Source: Limnanthes douglasii subsp. nivea
Lineage: Eukaryota; Streptophyta; Magnoliopsida; Brassicales; Limnanthaceae
Reading direction: 5' to 3'
Length of the DNA: 64,000 bases
Assembly (NCBI GenBank): GCA_036936605.1
Contig: JAUPFV010000001.1
Span: forward strand, 156,769,187 to 156,833,186
In this document: piece by piece, positions 45,248-55,646 of the stretch
How the letters are laid out: each line of letters opens with the position of its first letter
How positions within the stretch are numbered: the first letter of the stretch is position 1
The notes under the pieces: generated by a model
What the model saw: only the letters and a program-made list of their open reading frames with translations
Told to the model about the DNA's origin: nothing
The model's database searches: none
Program-made: the position numbers and the translations under genes

Positions 45248-48200
45248 CAGTTTTGGGGGTTGTCTTGTGGTGGAACAGACGAGGGAATTGATGATCCGAG
45301 GTCAACCCCGAGTTCTGTGGTGGTCAATGAAGAAATAGAGGAATATGTTTTCAATAATGGCAGGGTACTTCGAATTGGGACCCTGTTATCTTTATCGATG
45401 CGAGAAAAGTTGTTAACTTTTTTGTCTGAAAATTTGGATGTATTTGCGTGGAGGTCCGAAGACGTAGTGGGGGTCCCAAGTGACATCATATGTCATAGCT
45501 TGGCGGTTGATCCGAAGGTCAAACCGATAATTCAAAAAAGAAGGGCCTTTTCATTAGAAAAATCCGAGGCAATAGTTGCCGAGGTGGATCGACTATACAA
45601 GATGGGGCATATCAGGGAGGCCAATTATCCGAGGTGGACGGCTAATCCGGTGGTAGTGAAAAAGAAGAACGGAAAATGGCGAATGTGTGTGGACTTCACG
45701 GATTTGAATAGAGCCTGTCCAAAAGATCCTTTTCCGGTGCCTCGAATCGATCAATTAGTGGATTCCACTTCGGGAAATAAAATCCTGACTTTCATGGATG
45801 CATTTTCGGGGTATAATCAGATTCGAATGAATCCAGATGATGAAGAAAGCACGACTTTTATTACTGACAGAGGTTTGCACTGCTATAAAGTAATGTCGTT
45901 CGGATTAAAAAATGCTGGGTCAACATATCAGAGGCTGATGAATAAGGCGTTTGCTTCACAGATTGGGAGAAATATCGAAGTATACATCGATGACATGCTT
46001 TTTAAAAGCAAGAGTGATGATGAACACATTGATGATTTAGAAGAGACGTTTTTGAATCTTAGAGCCATTCAATTGAAGTTGAACCCAGAAAAATGTACAT
46101 TTGGATTTCGATCTGGCAAATTTCTGGGGTACATGATTAGTAAAAGAGGAACCGAAGTGGATCCAGAACAATTGAAGGCTCTGATATCTATGTCTTCACC
46201 TCGGAATATCAAAGAAGTGCAAATGTTAACGGGCAGGTTAGCAGCTTTGAACAGATTCATTTCTCGTTTTTCAGATAAGTGCTTGCCTTTTTTCCAGGTG
46301 CTGCGTAAACCTAATAATTTTGAGTGGACTTCGGATTGTGAAGAAGCCTTTTTGAAGATCAAAAATCTTTTGTCCTCTCCTGAGATATTATCAAAACCTC
46401 GAAAGGGTGAGCAGTTATTTTTGTATATAGCAGTATCGGATTATGCGGTGAGTGCAGTTTTGGTCAGTGAAGATACGAGAATTTCGAAGCCTGTCTACTA
46501 TGTCAGCAAAAGTTTGGTTGATGCTGAGAAGCGCTATTTGAAGCTCGAAAAATTGGCACTGTGTATAGTAGTGGCAGCGAGAAAAATGCGCCCTTACTTC
46601 CAGGCACATACGATTGTGGTTCGAACTTCATATCCATTAAAAAATGTTTTGCAAAAACCAGACATTTCAGGAAGGATGACCAAGTGGTCTGTGGAATTGG
46701 GAGATTTCGATGTGCTATTCTCTCCTCGAACAGCTATCAAAGCTCAAGCCTTAGCAGATTTTTTGGTGGAGTTTCACTCAAGCAGATCCGAAGAGAAAGA
46801 TGGTGAAAAGGTGAACGAGAATCCGACGTGGATAATACGAACTGATGGGGGATCCAGTAATAAAGGGTCAAGTGCAGGAGTTGAATTGGTGGCACCAACA
46901 GGGGAATTTATGTTTCAAGCTATAAAATTTGGCTTTCATGCTTCAAATAACGAAGCTGAATATGAAGCTGTGCTAGCAGGATTACGGTTAGCAAAGATTT
47001 GTGGAGCAATATTTGTGCGCTTAGAAACAGATTCACAGTTGGTAGTTAACCATGTTAAAGGGGTATCGGAAGCTAAAAAGGAGCGTTTGGTTTTGTACTT
47101 ACAAGAGCTTCGAGGAATGATGGCACAATTTGAAAATGTCGAAGTGGAGCATATTCGAAGAGGTAGCAACACAATGGCTGATTCTTTGGCAACAATGGCT
47201 TACTCAAAAGAATATCCATGGATTATAACACAACCATCGCCTTCGATCATACCGAATTTTGAGCAGTGTGAAGTTGTTGATGAGGTAGTGAATGATCCGA
47301 TGTGCGCTCGAGGAGATTGGAGGTTTGACTTGTTAAACTTTATTTCAAATGGAATATTACCTATGGATAAGCACTTGCTCAAGAAAATAAAGTACAAAGC
47401 CCTTGGCTATGTGGTATTGGATGGGGTATTGTACAAAAGGTCTGCGTCGAAACCTTTGCTACGATGTTTAAGCAAGCATGAGTCTCAGAACATTCTATCC
47501 GAACTGCATGATGGGGATGGATCAACTCATTGTGGGTTTAAAGCTTTAACGCGTAGGGTATTGTTGGCAGGGTATTATTGGCCTACTATTTTGCAAGATG
47601 CCAAGTCGTTAGTTCGAAGCTGTGATACTTGCCAAAGGTATGCAAATTTAATACACAAACCAGCAGTACCCCTAATGACAATTTCAGAGGCGGTTCCTTT
47701 CGATAGGTGGGGGATTGATTTAGTGGGACCATTACCTATGGCTTCTGGTGGAAGACAAATGATTATTGTTGCGGTTGATTATTTTTCGAAGTGGGCAGAA
47801 GCAGAACCCTTAGCTGGGACAAAAGCTAAGGATGTAATCAAGTTTATTCAAAGTAATATTTGCTACCGTTTTGGAGTACCTCGAAAAATAACAACGGATA
47901 ATGGTCCTCAATTTAATAACAAGGAAATGGACTCTTTTTGCTCTTCGAAAAGGATACAGCAATGCTTTTCCACTCCTTTCCACCCCCAGGCAAATGGACA
48001 GGTGGAAGTTACAAATAGATCTATTTTGGATGGCTTGAAGAAAAATTTGGCAGGAGCAGCAGGGAAATGGCCAAATTATCTTCAAGAGGTGTTATGGGCA
48101 TATAGAACAATCCATAGAGAGGCTACAAAAGAGACTCCTTTTTCTTTAGTATATGGAATGGACGCTGTGTGCCCTGCTGAATCTACATTGCCCTCTTATA

Positions 48201-48553
48201 GACTACTACAATATTCCGATGCGGATAATGATGAAGCTAGAAGGTTGGATCTTGATTTGTTGGAAGAAAAAAGGGTCAAAGCACATTTAAATATGATCCA
48301 TTATCAAACATTAATGCGAAGCAGGTACGATGCTAAAGTTAAGAGAAGAGAATTCAAAATTGGCGATCGAGTGCTACGAAAAGTATTCCTTCACACTAAG
48401 GATAAACACCTCGGAAAATTGGCCCCGAATTGGGAAGGTCCTTACGAAGTCAAAATGAGGGTCAAGCCAGGTTCCTATAGGTTGTCAGATCGAGAAGGGA
48501 GAATGCTCAAACATCCTTGGAATATAGAGCATTTGAAATTGTACTGTGAGTAA
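45248..48553 (+). CDS. Gypsy element 1 RT - RNase H - integrase
   Basis: It continues the gag-protease frame after the TAG, open to 48553. RT: WTANPVVVKKKNGKWRMCVD, FMDAFSGYNQI, and catalytic YIDDM at about 45983. RNase H: IIRTDGGSSNKGSSAG, ASNNEAEYEAVLAGLRLA, LETDSQLV and DSLAT. Integrase: zinc HHCC region HDGDGSTHCGF...CDTCQRY, then GIDLVGPLP, TDNGPQFNN and HPQANGQVEVTNRS supplying the D,D,E residues. It ends PWNIEHLKLYCE. The first in-frame ATG (45332) lies downstream of conserved sequence, so translation probably comes from read-through, splicing or re-initiation. All catalytic motifs are present. Confidence 0.92.
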   Translation, partial: QFWGLSCGGTDEGIDDPRSTPSSVVVNEEIEEYVFNNGRVLRIGTLLSLSMREKLLTFLSENLDVFAWRSEDVVGVPSDIICHSLAVDPKVKPIIQKRRAFSLEKSEAIVAEVDRLYKMGHIREANYPRWTANPVVVKKKNGKWRMCVDFTDLNRACPKDPFPVPRIDQLVDSTSGNKILTFMDAFSGYNQIRMNPDDEESTTFITDRGLHCYKVMSFGLKNAGSTYQRLMNKAFASQIGRNIEVYIDDMLFKSKSDDEHIDDLEETFLNLRAIQLKLNPEKCTFGFRSGKFLGYMISKRGTEVDPEQLKALISMSSPRNIKEVQMLTGRLAALNRFISRFSDKCLPFFQVLRKPNNFEWTSDCEEAFLKIKNLLSSPEILSKPRKGEQLFLYIAVSDYAVSAVLVSEDTRISKPVYYVSKSLVDAEKRYLKLEKLALCIVVAARKMRPYFQAHTIVVRTSYPLKNVLQKPDISGRMTKWSVELGDFDVLFSPRTAIKAQALADFLVEFHSSRSEEKDGEKVNENPTWIIRTDGGSSNKGSSAGVELVAPTGEFMFQAIKFGFHASNNEAEYEAVLAGLRLAKICGAIFVRLETDSQLVVNHVKGVSEAKKERLVLYLQELRGMMAQFENVEVEHIRRGSNTMADSLATMAYSKEYPWIITQPSPSIIPNFEQCEVVDEVVNDPMCARGDWRFDLLNFISNGILPMDKHLLKKIKYKALGYVVLDGVLYKRSASKPLLRCLSKHESQNILSELHDGDGSTHCGFKALTRRVLLAGYYWPTILQDAKSLVRSCDTCQRYANLIHKPAVPLMTISEAVPFDRWGIDLVGPLPMASGGRQMIIVAVDYFSKWAEAEPLAGTKAKDVIKFIQSNICYRFGVPRKITTDNGPQFNNKEMDSFCSSKRIQQCFSTPFHPQANGQVEVTNRSILDGLKKNLAGAAGKWPNYLQEVLWAYRTIHREATKETPFSLVYGMDAVCPAESTLPSYRLLQYSDADNDEARRLDLDLLEEKRVKAHLNMIHYQTLMRSRYDAKVKRREFKIGDRVLRKVFLHTKDKHLGKLAPNWEGPYEVKMRVKPGSYRLSDREGRMLKHPWNIEHLKLYCE

Positions 48554-49190
48554 ATTCAAACTTCGAATTTTTGTGAAGCAGACATACTATTTCCTTATCT
48601 GTTGGCCTGGAAAGGTTTTAACGAGGTGTCTGTTTAATATTGAATTTTTTAATAAAATTTCTTTTGGCCATTGGTTGTTTACTATATATATGATGAGTGA
48701 TTTATTATTTTGGTAACTTGGCAAAGATTGATCATCTTTGAAAGTTGACCAAGAATAATTTTCCGAAGCAATGGCTTTGAAGAGACAACCAAATTTTTGA
48801 GGTGTCACGTCTTATGAGTGCATCTAATTTTCGAGGTGCCACGTCTTATGAGTGCATCTAATTTTCGAGGTGCCACGACTTATGAGTGCATCTAATTTTC
48901 GAGGTGCCACGTCTTATGAGTGCATCTAATTTTCGAGGTGCCACGTCTTATGAGTGCATCTAATTTTCGAGGTGCCACGTCTTATGAGTGCATCTAATTT
49001 TCGAGGTACCTTCATTAATAAATGCATCTAATTTTCGAAGCGACAAATTTAAATAAGTACAACAGAAGTTTAAGATAAAATTTTAAGAGAAAGGAAAGTT
49101 GCTTGTTCATCAAATAAAACACGAAGTCTACAAAAAGGTGAGAATTACTTAGCCAGATACACAAAAAACAAACATAATATGCCTAGCCTA
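48554..49190. other. Spacer between convergent pol and antisense gene
   Basis: Non-coding; contains the 34-bp tandem array and must hold the transcript ends of both convergent genes. Confidence 0.6.
48798..49036. repeat. 34-bp tandem repeat, seven copies
   Basis: Units start at 48799, 48833, 48867, 48901, 48935, 48969 and 49003. Consensus is GAGGTGCCACGTCTTATGAG then TGCATCTAATTTTC. The last copy is diverged. It lies between the stop codons of pol and the antisense gene. Confidence 0.97.
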
Positions 49191-52004
49191 TTAGGCGTCT
49201 TCTTCTTCCGACGACTCCTCTGAAGCATCTTCTTCTTCTGAGGAGCTTGGTGGCACCTCGAATGCTTCCCTTGGGCGACTTTCTTCAGGGACTTGTTTCC
49301 AAAGATTTGTTAAATCCAGCCTTGGACAGGCAGCATGAACCTCTCGAAGAAGTTGAATAGTTGTATCAATTTGAGCTTTCTTGATACCTCCAAGCATTAA
49401 AGAGCCAACAGCGTTTTCAGCCTTTTTAACGGCAGCATTCTTTTCTTCCTCGGATTTCGTTCGAAGCGTAGTCAACTCAGTTTGGAAATTCTTCAACTTC
49501 TCCTGAGTATTCTTCAACTCCTCCTGAGTTTATTTAACAAGTTTCTCAGCATCGGAAGATTTTTGTTTTGCCTCGGTAATTGCGGTGGAATGTTGAGAAT
49601 TTAGGTCTTCAAGAGCTTGTCGATGAGAAGCCTCCAGAGCTTCGATCTTTTCTCTGTGCTCTTTAAGAAGTTTGTCTTTTTCAGCTTCGAATTTCTGAAG
49701 TGCCTTCATTTTCGAAGTCTTTTCAAACTCTATTTCCTTTTTGCTCTTAATCAATTGTTGTGCAAGAAGCTCCAATTGCGCATGTGAATTTTTTACTTCT
49801 TCACATAATTTGTTGGCTGCAGCACTTAAATTTTCAAATGGATGAAGGATCGAAGTTACCTCATCGGATTTCTCTGAATTGGGAAAGTTTGTTGGTTGCT
49901 GACAAACAGGAACAATGGCGTTAGATGTCGAAGCCATAGGAATAGCAGCCCCAGTAGAAGTCGATGGAGTAAAATTGGGAGGTTGAGAATCACTGCCAGC
50001 AAATGCAAAATCCCCGCTTGAATTGAAGTTTTCGAGGTTGAGGTAATCATCTACTTGACTATCTCCTAGTGTTAATCCTCCATCAGGGTTCTCTTCGATA
50101 AAAGTTTTCCCATGCACCTCGGAAGCTAGTACTTCATCTAGCATATCGGCCTCGTTCTTTTTCTTAGGCGTACTAGACTTGCTCTTTTTCTTCTTTGGAG
50201 AATTGTCCTTTTTCTTTTTTAGAGCAGGTTCATCTTCTTCGGAAATGGGGGGAAGCTGAGGTGCAGATGCTTTTCGCTTTCTTATAGTCTTCGAGGTGTT
50301 GGAAGATTTAGCCTTGACTGCTTTGGGTTTTTTGAGGGTTTGCTTCCCTTTCTTTTTCAATGGTAAGTGGCTGTCACTTCGATTCCGGGTCGGAAGATAG
50401 CATTTCCCATCTGGTGCAAGTATCCTCTGAACTGCTAGGATGGGATCCGGGGGCACCATTGGATCTTGAGGGAAGTCAGCCCCTAAGGATATACGCCAGA
50501 GATGGCTGTTGACAAAGTTGATAGGCTCGAATGCTGAGTGAAAGCCATTTCCCCAAGACTTTTCTGCCCACTCAGCCATTTGTTGGAAGATGACCTTGGC
50601 TTCCTTTCGACGACTCTTAAACCGCCTCGGAATTTCTAAGGAGAGACAAATAGTTAGTTAAATAAATTGATTTAAAACAATTAGATAAATAAAGGAAGGT
50701 ATCACTTACTGCTATCTCTCCAAGTAAGGGTGTGTTTGGAAGGATTGGCATCGGAAATTTCTTTGCCGTTTTCCCAGGCTCCTGATAGGAAGACGAATCT
50801 TTGCTTCCAGAACTTATCAGCTTCGAGGAGGTCGTCGACAATTTTTAAATCATCTTCAAGAGTTAGGTAATAAAACGGCAGAACTGGGCCATTCGAAACT
50901 TTGGTTACTGAGATGAAGTCCTCGATTTCGAGGGGAATGCCTCCAAGCCTCGATACCATGATTGTTGAGAATAAAGTAAAGAGCAAGTTGGGAGTGACTT
51001 GTGTTGGACACAATCTGTGGATTTCGAAGAATCTCACTATCATCGGATCAAGGGGAAACCGAAGTCCCCAGTTGAAGAGCTCAGGGTACACTACTAACTC
51101 ATCTTTCTAACAGTTTAGAGGTGTCTCTCCTTCTACTGGTAGTCGAAGAATCATGTTATCGGTTAATCCCCATAACTTTCTGAGCTGCTCTTTCTCTGAT
51201 TTGAGGTAGTAACTGTAGGGTACATTCTTTAAGGCAAGGATATACCAAGCACAAAGAGGTTTAAGATTTTCTTAAACTAAGGCAGCAACGCTCTTGGGAA
51301 GTGTAATAAGAGCTTTTTTCCCTCGAATCTTTTTTGGAGGAGCTACACCATCAGCCTCGGATTCCTCTTCGGCATCAGATTCAGTACCTTCAGAATCGTC
51401 TTTTTTGTTATCTTCATCAGTGACTTCATTAGAGCGACTTCGGATTTGAGTCTCCTGTTGAGTCACAGGAATTGGCTGACTACACTCTGGTGTAATGTCA
51501 TCCACTTCTTGTGGGGGAGGAGAAGAGTGTGGGGGAGGAGAAGAGTTTTCTGCTTCTTCACCCATTGCTAGAAAAGGTGATTTTTTGGCACGTTTAACTT
51601 TGATAGCCTCGAATTGAGGAGGGAGTGTGTTGGATTGAAGGTTTTTTGTCGCTTCGACTTGAAGGACAGGTGATTTGGGTTGTGATTTATTATCAGTTGG
51701 TGGCTTGTCTAAAGTAACGACTTTAGATTTCCGATGAGGTCTTAGGAATGAAGAATTAGCTGGATTTCGAGGAGAAGAGGTTGCTGGGTTAGTCTCTGGG
51801 TTTGAAGCTAAGGGTGAAGACGAAGTGGCAAGGTTAGGATCGAAGTTACCATATTCAAAATTGGTTGTATTCTTTGGCTCTTTGTGAAATACAAAGATAA
51901 TCGTAGGCCCCGAATACTTGATTGCTAGAACCAGGGAAAAGAGGTTTCTTTGATTTTACTGGTTTTCTGGGTTTAGATCTTTTGTATTTAGGATATCTTC
52001 TCAT
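49191..52004 (-). CDS. Antisense gene (aORF) of Gypsy element 1, gypsy-type transposon protein
   Basis: Minus strand. It starts MRRYPKYKRSKPRKPVK at 52004. After a frameshift near 51870 it runs through a proline/serine and acidic region to a conserved block (FNWGLRFPLDPMIVRFFEI, VTPNLLFTLFSTI, FVFLSGAWENG) resembling the plant 'putative gypsy-type transposon' domain. A 74-bp GT-AG intron (50709-50636) joins WRDS to KIPRRF. Exon 2 holds AEWAEKSWGNGFH, a lysine-rich tract (KKKKDNSPKKKKSKSS) suggesting nuclear import, a long coiled coil (about 49780-49550 and 49517-49350) and an acidic tail ending at 49191. In-frame stops at about 51274, 51110 and 49530 interrupt it. Function unknown. Element 2 has a homologue. 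Confidence 0.75.
50636..50709 (-). other. Intron of the antisense gene
   Basis: Donor GTAAGT and acceptor CCTTAG, phase 1. The antisense gene of Gypsy element 2 has an intron at the same protein position and phase (63876-63793). Confidence 0.75.
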
Positions 52005-52199
52005 ACAATGGGTATCGATCTGAGAGTTTGCTTTGGTGGATGAAAAAGATGAAGTAATTTCAAGATTTATGAAGAACAGGTTGAAGATGGCTTGAAGAAC
52101 AGGTTGAAGATGAAGAACAGGTTGAAGATAAAGAACAGGTTAAAGATGGTGAATAGAAGTGATTTCTCTAAAACGTTTTTTAGTGAATGAAGGGTTGGG

Positions 52200-52208
52200 T
52201 ATTTATAG
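52200..52208 (-). promoter_or_regulatory. Antisense TATA box upstream of the aORF
   Basis: CTATAAATA reads on the minus strand, about 195 bp before the antisense start codon and 400 bp inside the 3' LTR. Context CCTATAAATACCC matches other strong TATA boxes in the window. Confidence 0.65.
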
Positions 52209-52590
52209 GATAAAGGTGTGACGTTGAGAATATGGAGAGGTAAAACCAGTGAGTTGCTCTCATTGGGTGGAATGTGAAACGAAAAGAAAACGTATAGTGT
52301 TATAGGTCTACTACTAGAGGTCTAATCAATCCATCAAGTAGGGATCAGATATTTCGAAGTATTAGTAAAACTATGTTTCTAAGTAATAATATTCGAAGAA
52401 GAGGCGAAGCTATACCTCAAGTTGGCAAATTCGAAGCAATTGAGAAATCTGTTTGCACTTATTCGCAAATTCGAAGAGGAGTCACGGATCATTGAGTTCA
52501 ATCGTAATAAAGAGATAAAGTGAAGAAAATTGTATTAACTCGAGGTAAAATTCGAGGAGCTAATAGTTCTTATAAATGTCTCTATAAGAA

Positions 52591-52603
52591 CTAGGGGGGC
52601 TAC
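52591..52603 (+). promoter_or_regulatory. Polypurine tract of Gypsy element 1
   Basis: CTAGGGGGGCTAC directly precedes the 3' LTR. Confidence 0.75.
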
Positions 52604-52889
52604 TGATAAGGAAAGATATTCTTCAGGGGCCTAAATGCAATTGATAGGGGTTAAAGTAATAAGTTTTGTAAATATAAGAGTTAAATTAGGCTTTAGGAGA
52701 AATGTAAGGGTTGAACTGTAAATATACCATTATGTAACCATGCCTCTAACTAACTCACTCAGTCTATTTAAAGAGGCTGAAGAAGTCAGTTATGCCTATG
52801 AAATAATCAGAAGCACTTTTCACTACCTAAAATTCTCTGGGAGAAGATTTGTGTTCCTGATTTTATCAATTCAGCATTAATTCTTACCA
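52604..52889 (+). repeat. 3' LTR of Gypsy element 1
   Basis: 286 bp, two differences from the 5' LTR. Confidence 0.95.
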
Positions 52890-53554
52890 AAGTATATATA
52901 ATATTATTATATATAATTCTGAATTATGTTATAATATATATATATATATATTAAGTATTATATTATAGTATATAATTAAAGATAAAGATATAAATTTAAT
53001 TTTATTAAATTTATATAAAAACTACGAAATAGTTTGGACATTAAGTGAATATGTAGTCGTATAGTATTTTTCAAAATAATTAGCATGTTTTAAGTTGTGA
53101 GAACTTTGATAAATAATTAATGATCCAATATATCACCAAAGTGATCCCTATTGGTGAATTAATTGTTTTAGAGCTTTGACAAGTCTATGATTGACTAGTA
53201 TGTAAATTTTAATCGGCCCAAAGGAAGTTTAAGGTTTGACATAGTTAATCTTAGACACGAGATAATTATTTTGTGAATTGGTCACTAAGAAAATTGAACT
53301 AGGAAAATCGGCTCAAAGGAAAATTTTCTTACTTAAGTCAATTAGTAGGATCAACATTAATGGTGCTCAAATTCATACATATACAAATTAATATATTTTC
53401 CCAAAGGTATCTTATTGATGTCGTAAGAGTATGTTTTATTATGCTATGTTTATTTGTTAAATACTATGGAGATTATATGTTAAGTGATGTTTTTGGCTAT
53501 TTGTTGTTTGTTGTTTGTTATGTTAGCAAATCCGTATCTCTATAACCCGGAAGG
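52890..53554 (+). other. Copia leader, second part
   Basis: Starts with the AAGTA duplication and continues the Copia internal DNA to the gag start. AT-rich, non-coding. Confidence 0.6.
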
Positions 53555-53886
53555 TTAAAAAGCACCCATACTTAATGGGAGCAACTTTGAGTTGTGGAAA
53601 GAAGATATGTTGCTGCACTTTGATGTGCCATGATTACGACTTAGCATTAAGGGTCAATGAACCTAAACCTCTGACTGATGATAGAGAGTTCCTACGGAGA
53701 AGAAAGAGTCAGAGGCGTGGCATAAGTCGAACAGGATAAGTCTATGGATCATGAAGCAAGCAATTCCATTAGCATTCCGAGGTGCAGTTCCACCTGAGAT
53801 CACCAATGCAAAAATGTTTCTCGAAGAGGTAGAGAAATGTTTTGCCAAGAATGATAAAGTAGAGATTAAGACGCTGCTTGATGAGT
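53555..53886 (+). pseudogene. Copia gag (UBN2-type), truncated by Gypsy element 2
   Basis: Blocks KHPYLNGSNFELWKEDMLLH, DLALRVNEPKPLTDD and EAWHKSNRISLWIMKQAIPL, then AFRGAVPPEITNAKMFLEEV and EKCFAKNDK..., follow the Copia gag order in shifting frames. It stops after KTLL, where the LTR of the next Gypsy element begins. It belongs with the LTR and primer site at 41127-41670, now split by element 1. Confidence 0.75.
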
Positions 53887-54304
53887 CCGAATTCTGCATG
53901 CTCCCCGGACATGGACAGATCGGTCCAAGGCCTCCGGACCGGACAGATCACATGGACCGGACAGATCACTTCGAACACTCTGACCATAGGACTGTTCGAA
54001 CTATGACAAAAGTACTAAAAAACCTAAACACTTCTTGACTAAGCTACTTGCTCTCCTACTTAGAGCTCATTGGTCTTTAAACATGACCCGGGTCCATTAA
54101 ACATGACCCGAAAGCCCATAAGGGCCCAAACATCAGGGTATAAATACCCAACCACCTGCATTAAGTGTGGGTAATGAGAATTAACTGCTACCAGCCAGCT
54201 TAATTATCTCTCTACTCTCTACTCTAAACACATAACACCCACACACTACTATAAAACACCAATCAAATTACAAACCTACCCTCAGGCGATTATTATCCAC
54301 ACCA
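53880..54304 (+). repeat. 5' LTR of Gypsy element 2 (left border approximate)
   Basis: It ends ...CACACCA before AATTGGCG. TATA box GTATAAATA at 54138-54146. It is rich in GGACCGGACAGATCA words near 53920-53965 and CATGACCCG repeats near 54080-54110. The start is inferred from where Copia gag homology ceases. Confidence 0.6.
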
Positions 54305-54326
54305 AATTGGCGACCACAGTGGGAGG
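54305..54326 (+). promoter_or_regulatory. Primer-binding site of Gypsy element 2
   Basis: AATTGGCGACCACAGTGGG follows the LTR. Confidence 0.75.
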
Positions 54327-54331
54327 AGAAT

Positions 54332-55180
54332 GTGCCTGAATCAAGCATTCAAAACCAGCAAAGAAAGTCTGTCCGAATGAAGCCGGACAATCCAGAAGTA
54401 CCACCAGCTCTGATCGAAGTGGTGGGAGAGAACGATGAGTACACTGTCGAAGAGTGTGATAGGCTAAAGGGTGAAATAGAAGCTCTGAGGGCAGAAAAGG
54501 CTAAGATGGGCCAGAAAGAAAAGTCCAAAGCATCAGTTGCTCATCACATCGACAAACCCAGAGAGCATGAGTCTTCAAAGACTCATGTGAGCCCCAAAAA
54601 GACTCATGTCAGCTCTAAAAAGTCTCACCGGTCCAAGCCAGTGGAGAGTTCTGACTCAAGCTCAGAATCTTCTGATAGCTCTTCGGACGATGAAGGAGTT
54701 GGAAAATCTTTATCCTCAAGCAGTGATGAGGGTCGAACTAGAAAGAAACAAAAGCAGATAAAAAAATATTCAAAGAAAAGGGATAGACATGGAAGGATGA
54801 AGAAGAATATTGGTAAAGGGTCATCTCACAGCCGGAGGCATGTGGACCGGATGCTGATGGATCCCTTTGCTTTTCACGATGAACCAGGTATCTTTGCAAC
54901 TCCCAATGAGGATACTCTGTTCAGTCGTTGAAGGAATTCGAGGCAATCTCCATTTTCTTCTAAAATTCTGTCCGGAAACCTCCTCAAGAGGTTTGACAGC
55001 ACCAAAATAGGGAAGTACGATGGCAGGACTGATCCGGACAACCATGTGGAGCAATTTAAAAACTTCATGATGAACTTTGACGACGATGATAAACTACATT
55101 GTAGGGCATTCTCCCAATCGTTTACGGGAAGTGCTCTAAAATGGTACAACAGCCCGCCTCAGGGTTGTATTAAAGACTTC
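54332..55180 (+). pseudogene. Gypsy element 2 gag, N-terminal part
   Basis: It starts MPESSIQNQQRKSVRMKPD. A charged, serine-rich region (SSDSSSESSDSSSDDEGVG) is followed by a TGA (about 54929, CGA-to-TGA type) and then the capsid start (SGNLLKRFDSTKIGKYDGRT; DDDDKLHCRAFSQSFTGSAL; KWYNSPPQGCIKDF). It is interrupted exactly after IKDF by a DNA transposon and resumes at 56972 with DTFLVAFRRQF. Confidence 0.8.
55171..55180. repeat. Target duplication TAAAGACTTC, left copy
   Basis: Identical to 56962-56971. Nine to eleven bp is the size range of Mutator-like elements. Confidence 0.92.
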
Positions 55181-55560
55181 GGTAAAAAACACCAGTCATC
55201 CTCCACATTTGCCGATTGTAACAAGTTAGTCCCTGTCCTTTGAGGCCGTAATAAAGGGGTCTTTGTCGTTGTATTGGGTAGAAAAAAACCATCCCTTTTC
55301 GAGTCCAGCCCAACATTTCTCCCCATTATACCCTTTGACCAGCCACATCAGCTATCCACGTAGGACGCTGATGTGGCAACCCTAAAACTTAAACCCGGCC
55401 CAACAACCAACCTTAACCCAATAACCCAGCCCAATAACCCAGCCCAAGAACCAACCCTGACCCAATAACCCAGCCCAAGAACCAACCCTGACCCAATAAC
55501 CCAGCCCAGCCCTAACTAATAACCCGAACTCAAATCGAAACCCTCATTTTACTCCAAATC
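55181..55560. repeat. MULE left terminal inverted repeat
   Basis: Complementary to the right end over at least 300 bp, with scattered mismatches. It contains a 31-bp tandem expansion (CCCAATAACCCAGCCCAAGA..., 55400-55515) not present to the same extent on the right. Confidence 0.85.
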
Positions 55561-55646
55561 CATAATCCCTTTCTCTTTTTCCCAATTCTCCTAACGAAAC
55601 CCTAATTTCTTCCCCAAATCAAAACCCTCTTTTCACTCGGTAAAAA

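Larger units (their letters stand above)
42402..52889 (+). mobile_element. Full-length Ty3/Gypsy retrotransposon (Tat lineage) with antisense gene
   Basis: LTRs 42402-42687 and 52604-52889 are each 286 bp, begin TGATAAGG, end TTACCA and differ at two positions. Primer site AATTGGCGCTAGAAGGAGGG follows the 5' LTR, and the polypurine tract CTAGGGGGGCTAC precedes the 3' LTR. The 5-bp duplication is AAGTA. Coding order is gag-protease, a stop, RT-RNaseH-integrase (all one frame), a spacer with 34-bp repeats, then an antisense gene (52004-49191). Non-chromovirus Tat elements are known for such extra genes. It is inserted in the leader of a Copia element. Confidence 0.95.

Noticed and set aside
47810..48085. 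Minus-strand frames inside Gypsy pol
   Set aside because: They are shadows of the integrase frame with no motif of their own.
48798..49036. Seven 34-bp repeats considered as a CRISPR-like array
   Set aside because: Head-to-tail with no spacers and internal to a retrotransposon.
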